The notes under the pieces: generated by a model
What the model saw: the letters and a program-made list of their open reading frames with translations, nothing else
What the model was told of the DNA's origin: nothing
Database searches by the model: none
Position numbers and translations under genes: made by a program
From: Rutidosis leptorrhynchoides
Lineage: Eukaryota; Streptophyta; Magnoliopsida; Asterales; Asteraceae
Direction of reading: 5' to 3'
Assembly: GCF_046630445.1 (NCBI RefSeq)
Contig: NC_092341.1
Location: 255,593,501 to 255,657,500 of the forward strand
Length of the DNA: 64,000 bases
Part shown: in pieces, positions 1 through 12,362 of the stretch
How the letters are laid out: every line of letters starts with the position of its first letter
How positions within the stretch are numbered: position 1 is the first letter of the stretch

Positions 1-143
1 GTGGTCAATTGTCTATATGAAACCTATTTCAATTAATCAAGTCTTAACAAGTTTGATTGCTTAACATGTTGGAAACACTTAATCATGTAAATAACAATTT
101 CATTCAATATATATATAAACATGGAAAAGTTCGGGTCACTACA
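1..143 (-). repeat. Tail of a Ty3-type LTR (cut by window start)
   Basis: The stretch ends in GGGTCACTACA, the usual plus-strand end of the minus-oriented Ty3 LTRs in this window (compare GGGTCGTTACA at 3514, 14926, 26688, 35672 and 44168). Its last 100 bases match the last 100 bases of the next LTR (about 3415-3514), including a shared stretch reading TTTGATTGCTTAACATGTTG. It is therefore a second copy of the same LTR family, with its beginning outside the window. Confidence 0.65.
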
Positions 144-1173
144 AACTGAAATGCCCCGTTCATACTAATTATAAACGTTTCATATTAATTGGTTTCTTTG
201 CGAGGTTTTGACCTCTATATGAGACGTTTTTCAAATCTTGCATTCGTTTTTTAAAAAAAAAACAACCATAATCTTTATTATTGAATAAAGGTCTTAATGA
301 CATAATTTAGATTGTCTATCAAAGAAAATCTCCTCAAATAAATAAGTTTTTACACAACCCATTACAATATGATCAAATATATTACAACAAATACTCTGAA
401 TGCAAGTTTAAACAATATAAACAATTATGCCGACTCCAAATCTTGACCTTGGGTTGACATACGATAGCGGAAGTGTTTTTAATATTCACCTGAGATTAAA
501 CATGCTTAAAATGTCAACAAAAATGTTGGTGAGTCATAGGTTTATTTTCTATATAATAATCATAATATTTAATAAGCCACAAGATTTCATTTAATTAAAT
601 GCGCAAGATCATTACAACTGCAAAAATCATTCATACGATGAGTCGCCCGGTAACCAACCTTAACATAGAGCGCTTATGATATCTGGCATCATACATTCCA
701 CTATTCAAATGTATGACAAGAACCCTTCGAAGTACTAAAGTATTTCCACTATTCGAAAATGGGGGTGGTTGGTGCCCGTAGATCTACCTTTAGGATTCGC
801 GTCAATTAGTGTTTTTCACTAATTCTTAGGTTACCAAGCATAATAATAATAAGTACAGATATCAGGTATAATAAAACAATCGTAGAATGTAGTTCCATGA
901 ACTTGTGCTTATTTTGTAAAACATTTATAAGTTTTGCATGTATTCTCATCCCAAAATAATTTAGATAGTAAAAATGGGACTATAACTCACTTGTGATGAT
1001 TTCCGAATAGATGGTGGTAAGACTTGGCCTTTGACAAATTCACGAACCTAATAATAATATTCTTGTGTCAAGATATATATATATAATTAATATTCAATAC
1101 TTATGATACTTGTGATAATTTTAATTGTCCATTGTTAGTAGTCCAACGTTCGTAGTCCAATAGTCCAACAGTA

Positions 1174-1176
<3 letters not shown>

Positions 1177-1233
<57 letters not shown>
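1177..1233. repeat. (AT)n microsatellite, 57 bp
   Basis: Uninterrupted AT dinucleotides inside the 147-3514 LTR. Confidence 0.98.
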
Positions 1234-1236
<3 letters not shown>

Positions 1237-1511
1237 GCGTATATTATGTTAGAATTCACTAACACTATAATATATTGTCTTAATATAATAAGACACATAA
1301 TATGTATATTTTCTGAAGCAATCCGCGACCCATTGTATACATGTCTCAGGCTCGATCACAACTCAAAGTATATAATATTTTGGAATCCACTTCGACCCAC
1401 AGCTAACTCGAAATTACTGCCAATGGTGTCTTATAGTTCGTTCCAATAATATATATAGAAGAAATCAAAATCATATGTCAAAATGCTGTATACGGATCCA
1501 CGGTGATCAAG

Positions 1512-1629
<118 letters not shown>

Positions 1630-3139
1630 TGCCTTACGATCTTTATTAAGACTATAATATATTGTCGTAGAACTTAATCACGACTATTATAAATTGTATT
1701 TCCATAAGTTCGGGAACAAGACATGTATAAATACATGTAGGATACAAGGTAATTTAGCTAGGATAAGGTTAGCATCCATTTTTATTAATCAAAACCGTAG
1801 CTAAAAACAAACAAAAATATCCAATTTTGTTTTACCCATAATTTCTTCGTTACAAATCTGTTTTGAGTGATTCGACTTGCCATGGTTTTGTATCGAACCG
1901 TTATTTATTAATCTAAACAGAAAAAGTATATATTTATGGTTGAAAATACAACTTAGGTGTCAAATACAAGAAGATAGTCATATCCGTCGTAAGAACGACA
2001 TCTTGATGACCCTTTTGAAAAACATACTTCCAATTAGAGTTTAACCATGGATTTTGGATATATTTTATATCCATATAAAATTCAATTTTTCACCAAACGA
2101 AATCTTTTAATTCAAAGTTTAAGATAGGTTTTTAAAATTAAACCCGAAACAGCCCCCGTTCGACTAAGACGGCGTATATTCGATTTTAAGGTGTTCTTCG
2201 TGTTTACAAGTTTTATATCCTTATGTTAGCTTGACATACTGTCATAATACATGTGTTGAAGTATTTTAAAAGTCAAGTTAGAAGGATTAAGTTTGTTTGC
2301 AAACAAGTTTAGAATTAACTAAACTATGTTCTAGTTGTTGTAAGTTATAACCTCATAATAAGATAGCTATATGGATATGAATCGAAAAAGATTATGAATA
2401 AGGTGACTACCTCAAATTAAATGAACAAAGTTGCTGAGAAAATAAGATGATAATCTTGTGATCAAAGATATCCTTGATGGCTTGTAATCCTTGGAGTGGA
2501 ATCATAGAATGAACAAAAGTTCGAATAAGATTTCTATCTTGAATTAAGATAGTTATAAGTATATGAATTGAACCAAAGCTTATATATGATTCTTACCTTG
2601 ATAAAGAGTACTTGAAGTATGTGTGTTTAAAGAGTGTTTAAAGAGTAAGAAATGGAGAGAATACTTGGAGTTCTTGTATGTGAGTATTATGAGAGTGATG
2701 GTAAGTTAAATAGCTGATATGAATGAGTAAAAAGAGTGTTAAAAGTCATGGTTCATGCATATGGTTAAGAGACTTTTTCAAAATTTGGAATATAGCATAA
2801 TAATGCAAACTAGAAGTTAAATGTTGGTTCCCACAAGTCTCCATCATGTTTATCCTTGTCTTGTGACTCATAGGGCTGCTAAGGAGGCTATAATTGGTAT
2901 TTCATATTGGTATATACTCATAGTATTTAAGTATGGAAGCTGGGTATGATACGGGTGTAAATACCGAATGAATACGAATAGAATTCTTGATGGAATTGAA
3001 TGAGATTATGAGTATAGCTATCTTTGTTGAGTATAAGTATGTTAGTATATATGTTTAAGTCCTTCAAAAGTGTATTAATACATATTAATACAATACATAT
3101 ACATACATTTTAATTTAGAAGTTATTACAACGTTAATCG

Positions 3140-3140
<1 letters not shown>

Positions 3141-3195
<55 letters not shown>
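3141..3195. repeat. (AT)n microsatellite, about 55 bp
   Basis: Uninterrupted TA dinucleotides near the right end of the 147-3514 LTR. Confidence 0.97.
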
Positions 3196-3202
<7 letters not shown>

Positions 3203-3514
3203 ATCTTGAAGTCTTTAAGTTAGTAATCTCATTTTATGTATATAACCAATTGTTATTATATTTAATGAGATACTTAAATATCATTTTATCAAATCATAAG
3301 TATATATATATATATATCCATATATACATCATTATATAATTATTTCGAGTTATGACGGTCGTGAATCGTCAGACAAACTGGGTGGCCAAACAATTGTATA
3401 AAATTCATTTCAAATAACCAAACCTTAATGAGTTTGATTGCTTAACATGTTGGAAACATTAATTATGTAAATATTAATCTTCTATATATTAGCGGAAAAA
3501 TCCGGGTCGTTACA

Positions 3515-4357
3515 CAATGTAACTCGGTTGATATATCAAATATGTCTCACATTAATTAACTGTCGTAGATTGTGGACTGATCTAGATTACGTGTTATTCG
3601 TGTTTTACCACCACCAATAATATGCATGACAAAATTTTCATTCTGTTATAATGTTGGTACTAAAGTGTTCTAGGTGGATGAAGTACCATTTTCAAGAACA
3701 ATGTAAACACCACCGGCGCTTGATTTGAGTGGTATGGGGTGAGATCCAACCTAGGGTACTGTCAACCCAATTCTCACTCTAAATAGGGAGTTTCCAACCT
3801 TTGATGGTACTGCCAACATCGTCGCAATTTTGTACTTACAAATGAGAGCATTTGATGTCGATATCACCGTTAAAAAAAACAACGTAAACAACTTATTGGA
3901 TTGAAGAAGTGAATGAAAATTGCATAGAGACGGTTTTATTGAATTAATACAAACCACAAGAAACATTTATAAGATTTTTACATTACATAAAACATTATTT
4001 GCCCACAAAAATCACATAAAGTTTTATCTGAAAATGTTTTGATTTATCTCAAACATCAAAAGTTGAACCTGTATGGTCTACTTACTTAGTCCTAGTTCCA
4101 CAAAACACATATATGTACTATTACTTGGTAACGTGTTTTCACCGCATATATCCACATAAAGTACGCTCAGGTCAAAATTTTACGTTGCTACAAGATGGGT
4201 TCAGGGATTGCAGTCAGCCGCTTCCTCTGTAGTATTATATTGTGACATGTGAGTACATAACTATGATATTAATTAAACGGGTGATAACATAAATCTAATA
4301 ACCATCAAACTCTTAAATCTAAATCAGACTTTTCCAGTTAATGATCCCTAGAATCGA
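3515..4357. other. Unassigned non-coding spacer
   Basis: About 840 bp between the LTR and the retrotransposon nest. I see no convincing coding frame, no LTR termini and no tandem repeat. It is the only sequence left of the nest that may be original host DNA. Confidence 0.5.
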
Positions 4358-4362
4358 GTGCA

Positions 4363-4704
4363 TGTTGTGAAGCTCATGTGCTGCTCATGTGCACATTCAA
4401 GTCATGTGCAGAACATGTGCAATGTGCAGTATAATTCAAATCATGGAATAGGCGGGAGAATTTGTTGATAACAGATTCTTCAACAGAATCGTCCAACTGA
4501 ATTAGAGATTGTTGTTGTTATATAGTTAGGATGTTCAATCGATTAGTTAGGCATTCAATTGTATTTCCTTTTCCCAAATTGTATTCTAATTTTTGTTATC
4601 AATAAAACCCTAATTTCAACTCTCGAAGCTTGTTCTTAATTGAAGTTTCTAGATTGAGATTGAGTAGTTCTTCGATTCATTCTGAATTCAAGAATTACAT
4701 AACA
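4363..4704 (+). repeat. 5' LTR of the Reina-like element
   Basis: 342 bp from TGTTGTGAAGC to TTACATAACA. It matches 48669-49010 almost throughout, including AATAAAACCCTAATTTCAAC, which holds an AATAAA-type poly(A) signal. It is preceded by GTGCA. The last A of the LTR also serves as the first base of the AAATT duplication made by element A. Confidence 0.92.
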
Positions 4705-7636
4705 AATTTGTGATGCCCCGTACAAAACCATCGTGTACGAATCATCAACAACAGGATCATTACAAGGTCAAATACTATATGCGGTTTCAAAAGAAGTTTG
4801 CATTCATGAATAAAGGTGATGTCTTAACCAACATCAAATATCTTACAACAAAAGTATGCTTCAATGAACAGAAGCAATTAGTAATAGTACGTGACCCGAT
4901 GGCCGTTACAAATCATTGTTTCAAAATGTAACATAGTTTGAATGCAAATAAAACGTTTCATGCGGTGACAACTCTAACAAGCGCAGCGGGTGTCTACAAG
5001 GCATGACTAGTACAACAGCGGAAGCAAGCAAACCTTAAGCACCTGAGAAAAACATGCTCAAAAATGTCAACACAAAGGTTGGTGAGCTATAGTTAAAGTA
5101 TAACAGTAATGTAAGGTAGGCCACGAGATTTCAGTGCTTCAACAGCGTTTCAAAACAGTATGAAAAGTATATGTATAACCGTGGGCACTTGGTAACTAAA
5201 TTAACGTTTATCACCCCCTAAAAGTACACTTGGCGAGTGCATATGTTTACGAAGTATTAAACACCCGTTAAATGATAGCGCTACTAGCCCGAGTGGGGAT
5301 GTCAAACCCTATGGATCCATATCTAAGATTTGCGTTCACCGGTTCAAAGACCAATGACTAAACGTTACCGAGCTAAGGGGAAAGTTTATGCCGTTGTATA
5401 ACCCACACATATATAAAGTTTAAGTACTCATGCCTAGTATGTAAAACATAAAATGCGCATGTATTCTCAGTTCCCAAAATAGTTAAAGTAAAAAGGGATG
5501 CTATAACTCATAGTGGAAAAGTAGTAGTAAAGTTGACTCGGGAAAAGTAAGCAAGTACGTTTGTCCAAAAGGTCCTCAACCTAAGTCAAAAGTTACTAAG
5601 TCAGTAAATCGTCCCAATAGGTTTAAATGTATGTAAATTAGGTCTTAAGTATCATCATCATCATTCATCATCAAACAAAAAGTATAAAGTAAGCTTCATT
5701 CTAGAAAAGAGTTTAAAACAAAGGCTGATTTCGATCAGTCGCCACGGCCTCTATACAAACTGAATTGAGGTGGGACCAGTGGACATGGCTCCGTATATGA
5801 GTCCTTTAGTTGATGTAAAAATTCCAGAACCAAACTCGTCTTTGTTTGACCGTGGCGACGGTTTAAGTGCGAGTAGGTCGGAATTTTCAGCACAACGTTA
5901 AAAGGACATAGTGACGTTCGGAGGGCCATAGATCCTAAACCGTAACTCGGATTAAGACGAGTCTTAACCAAAAAATTATCTACTCGAACAGGGATAACTG
6001 AAAAGAAACTTTACAGTAGCCCAGGTATTTTGATCAGACCCAAAAATGGTAGGTTTAGTGTTCCGGTGGGTTCTTGGTGCTCGATGCTCATCACGGTTCT
6101 CATCCTTGATGCATATAGCTTCAAGTGTACAACTCGTTGATGTGTTTGCATCATACTTACCAAGTTTTGACCATCATAACACAAGTATAAGTCTAAGAAA
6201 AGTAGCACAACTCAATTAAGTGTTGCAAGTAGTTTGATGAACCAAAGTTACATCAAGATCTTAGATCCGACACATACATGAACTCTAAAAGTAATATTAA
6301 GCTACAAACTTGAAAGTAAACTAAATAATCAAGATCTTAAGTTGTAGAACATAGTTCTTAGTTAGATCTTGAAGATCCAAGACCCAAAAGTCTAGATCTA
6401 AAGTTACTAAGTTAAATCCTAAGTTATAACACTTGAATCTTTACTTTAATGAAACCATAAGTTATGAAACTTAGATTCTCATCTTGTAAAGTGTATGTAA
6501 GCTCCTAAGCCCTTGTTTGCAACAAAATTAGAAGACCATAAGCTATAGAAACTTAGATCTTTCATAAGTATATGAAGTTATAACTAGAAAGTTATACTTC
6601 CATGTTCTTGAACTTATAAAGTTAACTTTAGTTTCAAGAAGTATGAGATCAAGATTAACTTGTAATACTTGACCATTAAACCATAATAACGAATTCAAAA
6701 GTACAAGAAATGAAGAAATAAACTAATCTACAAGTTATTAAGTTCATTTTTTGTTCATACTTGTAAAGATTCAAGCCAAGGCTTTGATCTTTAAGAAAGT
6801 AAACCTTAAGTTTACAAACATGAACACAAGTAATGATTTTACAACTCATGAACTTTCTTTCTTTAAAACATTAAGTGTAGAACCATAACTAGAAAGTTTA
6901 GGTTCTTGTATGTTCTTGTATGAACAAGATGATATGAAGAACAAACTAGAAAGTTTGATTCTTACAATTAGTAAGTAAACAACAACAAACAACTACAAGT
7001 AACAAAGCAAGTAAATGATGATGATATGGATGCTTATATTTCGGTTTTGAAGAGAAAAAAAGAAAGGATAAATAAAGCTTGTAACTTACAAGAAAAGAGA
7101 GAAAAGATGAGAAAAGTTGCAAGTATTTTTGTGTGTGTGTGAAATGAGGTGAACTAGCAAATAAGTAATCAAAAAATTTGAAAATGAACTCCCCCACCAC
7201 CCTACTTGGCCGACGGTCAAGGCTCCCAACAAGGCAAGGTTCAAATCTACTTTCTACATGGGAGAGTGGTGTGAGCTTGAAGCAGTATTAAAGCTAAATG
7301 GTTATGGGAACAAGGTGTAAAGATACAAATAACTAGATTCCTTTACTTATGTTAATTAATCCATGCTTCCATTAGTAAATCACTAGCTTAAATGATGGGC
7401 TTACTAGTCCATTAAGTGTGTAGGGTGGGATTCCAAGTCCATATCAAATAATAAAAGCCCAAGTTCAAGTAAGTATGCAATTAATCAAATAAAGCCCAAG
7501 TAATTAACTAGTAACCTCAGTTAATTAAAATGACTAATAATAATTAATCATGAATGTAAATAATATTCGAAAATATTATTCGAAAATATTATTCGTGAAA
7601 AGTACGTGTGTCACAAAGACGAGTCGGGCATGTAAA

Positions 7637-10092
7637 TGTAACGACCCGACCAAAACCGTTATTGACGGCGCCGTTAACTTAGGTCCCGTTGCGTGGTCGT
7701 AGTCCCTATATGAGACTCGTTTGACCAAAATTATGTCGCATTCATTTGAAAGGTACAAGACTTGCAAGTTTAGTTTACAAAACCGTTCGACAACAAGTCT
7801 AAGTTTACAAAAGTCATAAAGTATAAATGAAATAACTTGCGACATAATTAGTTTAAAAACACAGTTGCTATAAATAGCGTAAGTATGTAAACAAAAGTTT
7901 GAATCCAAAAGTGCTATCCCTAGCGTATGCATGCATGGTTGACTCCAATCAAGTAATCAAAGAGTGCGGAAGCATGTATCAAGTAGCCAAGTATGAACCT
8001 GAGAAAACATGTAGAAAACTGTCAACGAAAACGTTGGTGAAATCATAGGTTTAGTAAGTATTAAACGTTGTTTTTGAACCACAAGAGTTTGTATTTCCAT
8101 AACGTAGATTATCCAAATCATTTGCATTCCAAAAGTGTTGTTATACGCGAGCACTCAATTATCAAAACTTAACCAACGTTACCCCATCACACAGTGCTAG
8201 AACCCGCACTAAAACACAAAAATATATTTCATCCGCATAACGGTAGCGAACCGTCCGAATGAGGGTTTGTTAAACCCGTATGGCCACACAATATAAGTTC
8301 TCGCTTACACCCTGCAAGTGTAACTAATGATAATCGAATTGAGGCATTTTTGTTCTAACTCGCACGTGGAATGTTTGTTTTCACACTTGTGTTCAAAACA
8401 TAAAAGTAAGTAGTACAAGATGTAACAAAGTATATGTTTTCTCAGCCCACGATTTAAAAGTATAAAAGTTGTTGAAAAAGGTGGGACTATGATCTCACCT
8501 CGAGTGCACGAGTATAAAAGTACTTCACAAAGTAACGTATGCATGAAAGTTGCTTAGCCTTGACCTAAACAAGTAAGTTGTGTCAATTAACCGGTTACGA
8601 TACAAGGTCGGGTGAAATGTGTTCAATTAGTCCTATGGCTCGTTACGACTCGAATAGTATAGCATGTGAATCACGTTGTCAAGTTTCATGCAAGAATCAA
8701 GTATAAAAGCATGTTAGAATGATTGTATAAAAGTTTGGTTAAGTTTGACTAAAAGTCAAACTTGGTCAAAGTCAACGAAAAAGTCAACGCGTTCGGGTCG
8801 GGTCCCGAACTATTTTTCTATGCTAAATATTCATATACAAGTATATTAAAACAAGTTTCATGTGAATCGGAGGTCGGTAGCTAGTCAAACATTTCGCGTG
8901 AAATGTGACAAAGTGAGCAGAATCTGGCCAGGCGATTCTGCGCGCCGCGCGGGGATGGGGCGCGCCGCGCCACCATCTGGGCAGAGATTTCTGGTCAGTT
9001 TTTCAAAGTATGCACGAACCAAACATCAAACATTCACCATTTATGATCCGCAAACAACCAAAACATGTATCTTATATCCTCGGAAAGGTATTTTGACGAG
9101 CAATACAACTAACCACATATCATCAAACAAAAACATCATTTACAATAACCGAAAACTCGTCAATTGATCAAGAAAGGTTTATTTTCAAAGTTTCAAGTTC
9201 GTAAAACGTATTTTATGATTCGGGAATCCAATTTACACATACGATATGCCGTTTCGAAGGTAATGAAACATACATTACAACTAAACACTAACAATTAACA
9301 TTCCATGGCATTTAAGCATCCAAAAGTTCATGTCAAGAACTATCAAACCCTAGTCAAACATCACAAAATCATTAATCGGGTTTTTGAAGTTTTCTTAATC
9401 AACCTACACATCAAAATGTGGCTAATGATACTAGTAACACAATTAAAACATGCACTTTAACAATCTAACAACATTAACTCATCCAAAATCAAGGATTAAG
9501 CAAACCCATTTCAAATGTTCAAACTAGTTACTCAAAACAACAAATCGAGCAAGCAAATCATATATTCATGCTAGACACGAGCCATAGACACTAACTAACA
9601 CCATTTCAAATCAAAATCACGAATTTAGAGAAATCTAGAGTTTTAGAAATGTTACCCAAACGAGATGAAGTTGGTATCAAATTGTAGAGGATGAAGAGAG
9701 GATTCCAAATATGTAATTTGTTTTGAAGTTTGCTTCCAATCCCGAATTTAGATGATGATTCTATGAAGTTGGGGTTTGTGTGTGTTCTTGCTAGAGAGAA
9801 AGAGAGAGAGAGGGAGATGGTTGAATGGTGGTGATTGGGGTGGACTAGTTGACCTAGTCAACTAGTTTGCCCCGTGTCAATTTTAGTCCCTCGAGTTTAG
9901 AAGCGGGTGCGGGATTTTAACCAAACGAATATTTTTAAAACGCTTGAGTAAACGGGTGATGTCAAAATTAAATAGCGGGAATATAATGAACGTTACTCAC
10001 GGAAACTATTAATTTAAATACGAAAGATTATGTTTTAAAAAAAAGAAGACGGTGTTAAAATTAAATTTAACGGAAAAAGGCGGGATGTTACA
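7637..10092 (-). repeat. 3' LTR of element E
   Basis: 2456 bp, TG...CA. It contains a pair of GC-rich 11-mers (8940-8950 and 8960-8970) in otherwise AT-rich sequence, an AG-rich microsatellite-like tract near 9791-9812, and the shared hairpin block at about 7997-8050. Confidence 0.92.
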
Positions 10093-12362
10093 TTACCTAC
10101 ACCTTAAAAGAAATTTCGTCCCGAAATTTAGTTGGAAGTAGTAGTTGTTGAATCTTCCTCGAGATCTTGCGTTGTAAATTCTACGGATAAGTGAAGGTAA
10201 TTCCTTGGGCATTTCAACGAACTTGACGGTCGGGATCATATGTTGTTTTAAGGTTTGGCTTCACGATTTATGGTTTCAACCGGTCCTCCTAGGAAGTGAG
10301 GGTTATCGTCGGTAGTGAGTTCATCAAAGGAGATAACAAGTTCTGGTTTCGCAAAACACGTCTTTGAGTTGATACATCGAATGTAGGATAAACGGAGACC
10401 CAAAATGAGTCGGAAAAGTCTAAACGGCTAGCGACGGGTCCAAAACACCCCAAGAATTTAAAGGATCAAAATATAGCGGATTTAGCTTCCTACGTTTTTC
10501 CGAAACGGATTGCACCTTTCCAAGGTGCGACTCTTAACGTGACGCGGTTTCCCACGTGGAATTTGAAACGTTTACGTCTAACATCGGCGTAGCTCTTGGT
10601 GATTACGAGTCGCGTAGGGTTTTACCTGAATATGAATAAAAAATTTTTTTTATTTTTTTTTTTTATTTTTTTATTTTTTTTTTTTATTTTTTTTTTCTTT
10701 CGGTTGCTCATGAATAAACTCGGCCCCGGTGAATTGATCATCGTTTATTTGGTTCGTCAAAGGAGAATGACGTTTCCGGTCACATGTGGTTTCAAAAGGT
10801 GTGACGTTAAAACTCGAATGAAGATCATTGTAGTACGAGGATTAAGCTAAAGGAAAATACTTTCCTCAAGTAAATTTGAAGTTAGAAATACAAATTCGTA
10901 TTACGGTTTCCAAGGTTTGAATCATATGTTTGCTTGGTCCGTCGGTTTGTGGATGATACGCGGTACCCATGTCTAAACGCGGTCCCGAGGCTTTTTGTAA
11001 GGTACTCCAAAATCTAGAAGTGAAACGAGGATCTCGATCCGAAGCGGGGTATATTTCCCTAAGGCATATTGAACAAGTTTGCTAGGAATTGAAAACGTTA
11101 GCTAGGACAAGTTTCTCAAGAAAATTCGCGTCGCGGAAGATTTATCAGTTTCCAAAAACGTTCGTCGGGGCAAGTCCTCATCGGTTTCTGAAAGAAAAAC
11201 GTTCGTCGGAACTATCCACCCTCGAGGTGAATACTAGTATAACGTGGAGAGTCTCTCCCCCCATTGAGAGTTTAGAGTAAAGATTTCCTGAACCGGAAGT
11301 ACGAGTGTGGTGAGAGAGAAGTTTCCGCCTCAGTGCGAGCATAACGAGTAAATTGTAGTTAGTCAATAAGACTGTGCGAGGACGAGATAGTATACACGTG
11401 TAACATACGGTTGAAGTCGAAAGGAATCGGTAATTCATTCGGAAGCATAAGTATAGTTCGACAAAAATCGAAGGTGTGTCCCCGGTATGGTTGTTATCAA
11501 TATTCTCGGAGTTTTCAGATGTCCAAACATGTAAAGATGAAGTCATGTACATGGCACATGGTGGTGTTTAGGTTGATCGAGTCTAACCACCATCACGTGT
11601 CACTAGAACTTTGGTATGTCTTACCGTAATATAACCACGTTGATCGAGTGTCGTTATATTACGCTAACTCATACCTCCATTCCCACATCACTCCATAGAT
11701 TCAAGTTCGTGTAATCGTGAAGTTTAAAATAAACAAAGTGTAACGACGTCTCTAACGTGACTCGTATTGAATCGAAAGAATTAGTGCAACTATAAAGAAG
11801 CGTTCCCCGAGGGAGGTGTATAAATGATTGTTCACGTCAATGTGGTTCGAGTCAGACAATAAGGTATTCAGGTATGAAAAGAGTAACGAGTCATGATAAC
11901 GAGTAGCACGCAACCGTAGTGATAAACGTTGATGACGATACTCACCTAGAGTAGTGATGGTAGTAACACCAAAAAGTAGATAGTAAGAAACACCAGCGGG
12001 AAACCGATAGTAAGTTGAAACGGTGGCAAATAACAATCCGGGAGACAGAGTTCCCGAACAAGTGTGACTAATGAAGTCGTCGTCATCCATACGTGTATGA
12101 ATCATGAATTTACGTGTGTTACCAAAAAGTGGCGGAATACGAGTTCGTAGGATGAAGGTTGGGTACCATTAAAAAGTTTGCCTAAGAATGATTCAAGTAT
12201 AATGCACAAGTAGTCAAGTAAGTACTATCTATAGCAAATGTATGTCAGAATGCAAATGCTAACTATCCGGTTGTAGTCTAGACTCACTAATGCGTCCTAA
12301 CGACTCTGTTAGACACACTAATGCACGTCCTAGTTCCCTACAACCAACGCTCTGATACCACT
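10093..12362 (-). pseudogene. Internal region of element E with integrase remnant
   Basis: 2.27 kb. From about 10093 to 11050 the sequence recognisably parallels the integrase C-terminal and chromodomain part of A and B on the minus strand; the segment around 10480-10570 matches B around 27080-27180. It is riddled with changes and has no long open frame. A T-rich tract lies at about 10637-10696. From about 11050 to 12300 I recognise no retrotransposon domain; the short ORFs there (for example 11752-12105, minus) match nothing I know. The primer site, complementary to initiator Met tRNA (TGGTATCAGAGC on the minus strand), is at 12349-12360, two bases from the LTR. Confidence 0.7.

Noticed and set aside
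5041..5092. Intron formed by GGTGAGCT (plus) and TTTTTCTCAG (minus) in the LTRs
   Set aside because: Donor-like and acceptor-like sequences are on opposite strands and cannot form one intron; only the sense-strand acceptor-like tract is kept as a finding.
8862..9167. 101-codon ORF in the E LTR (also at 13588-13893)
   Set aside because: It spans the GC-rich motif inside an LTR, resembles no known protein, and its two copies simply reflect the two LTRs.
11178..12105. Minus-strand ORFs of 117-124 codons inside element E
   Set aside because: No domain or family is recognised and they lie in decayed retrotransposon sequence.
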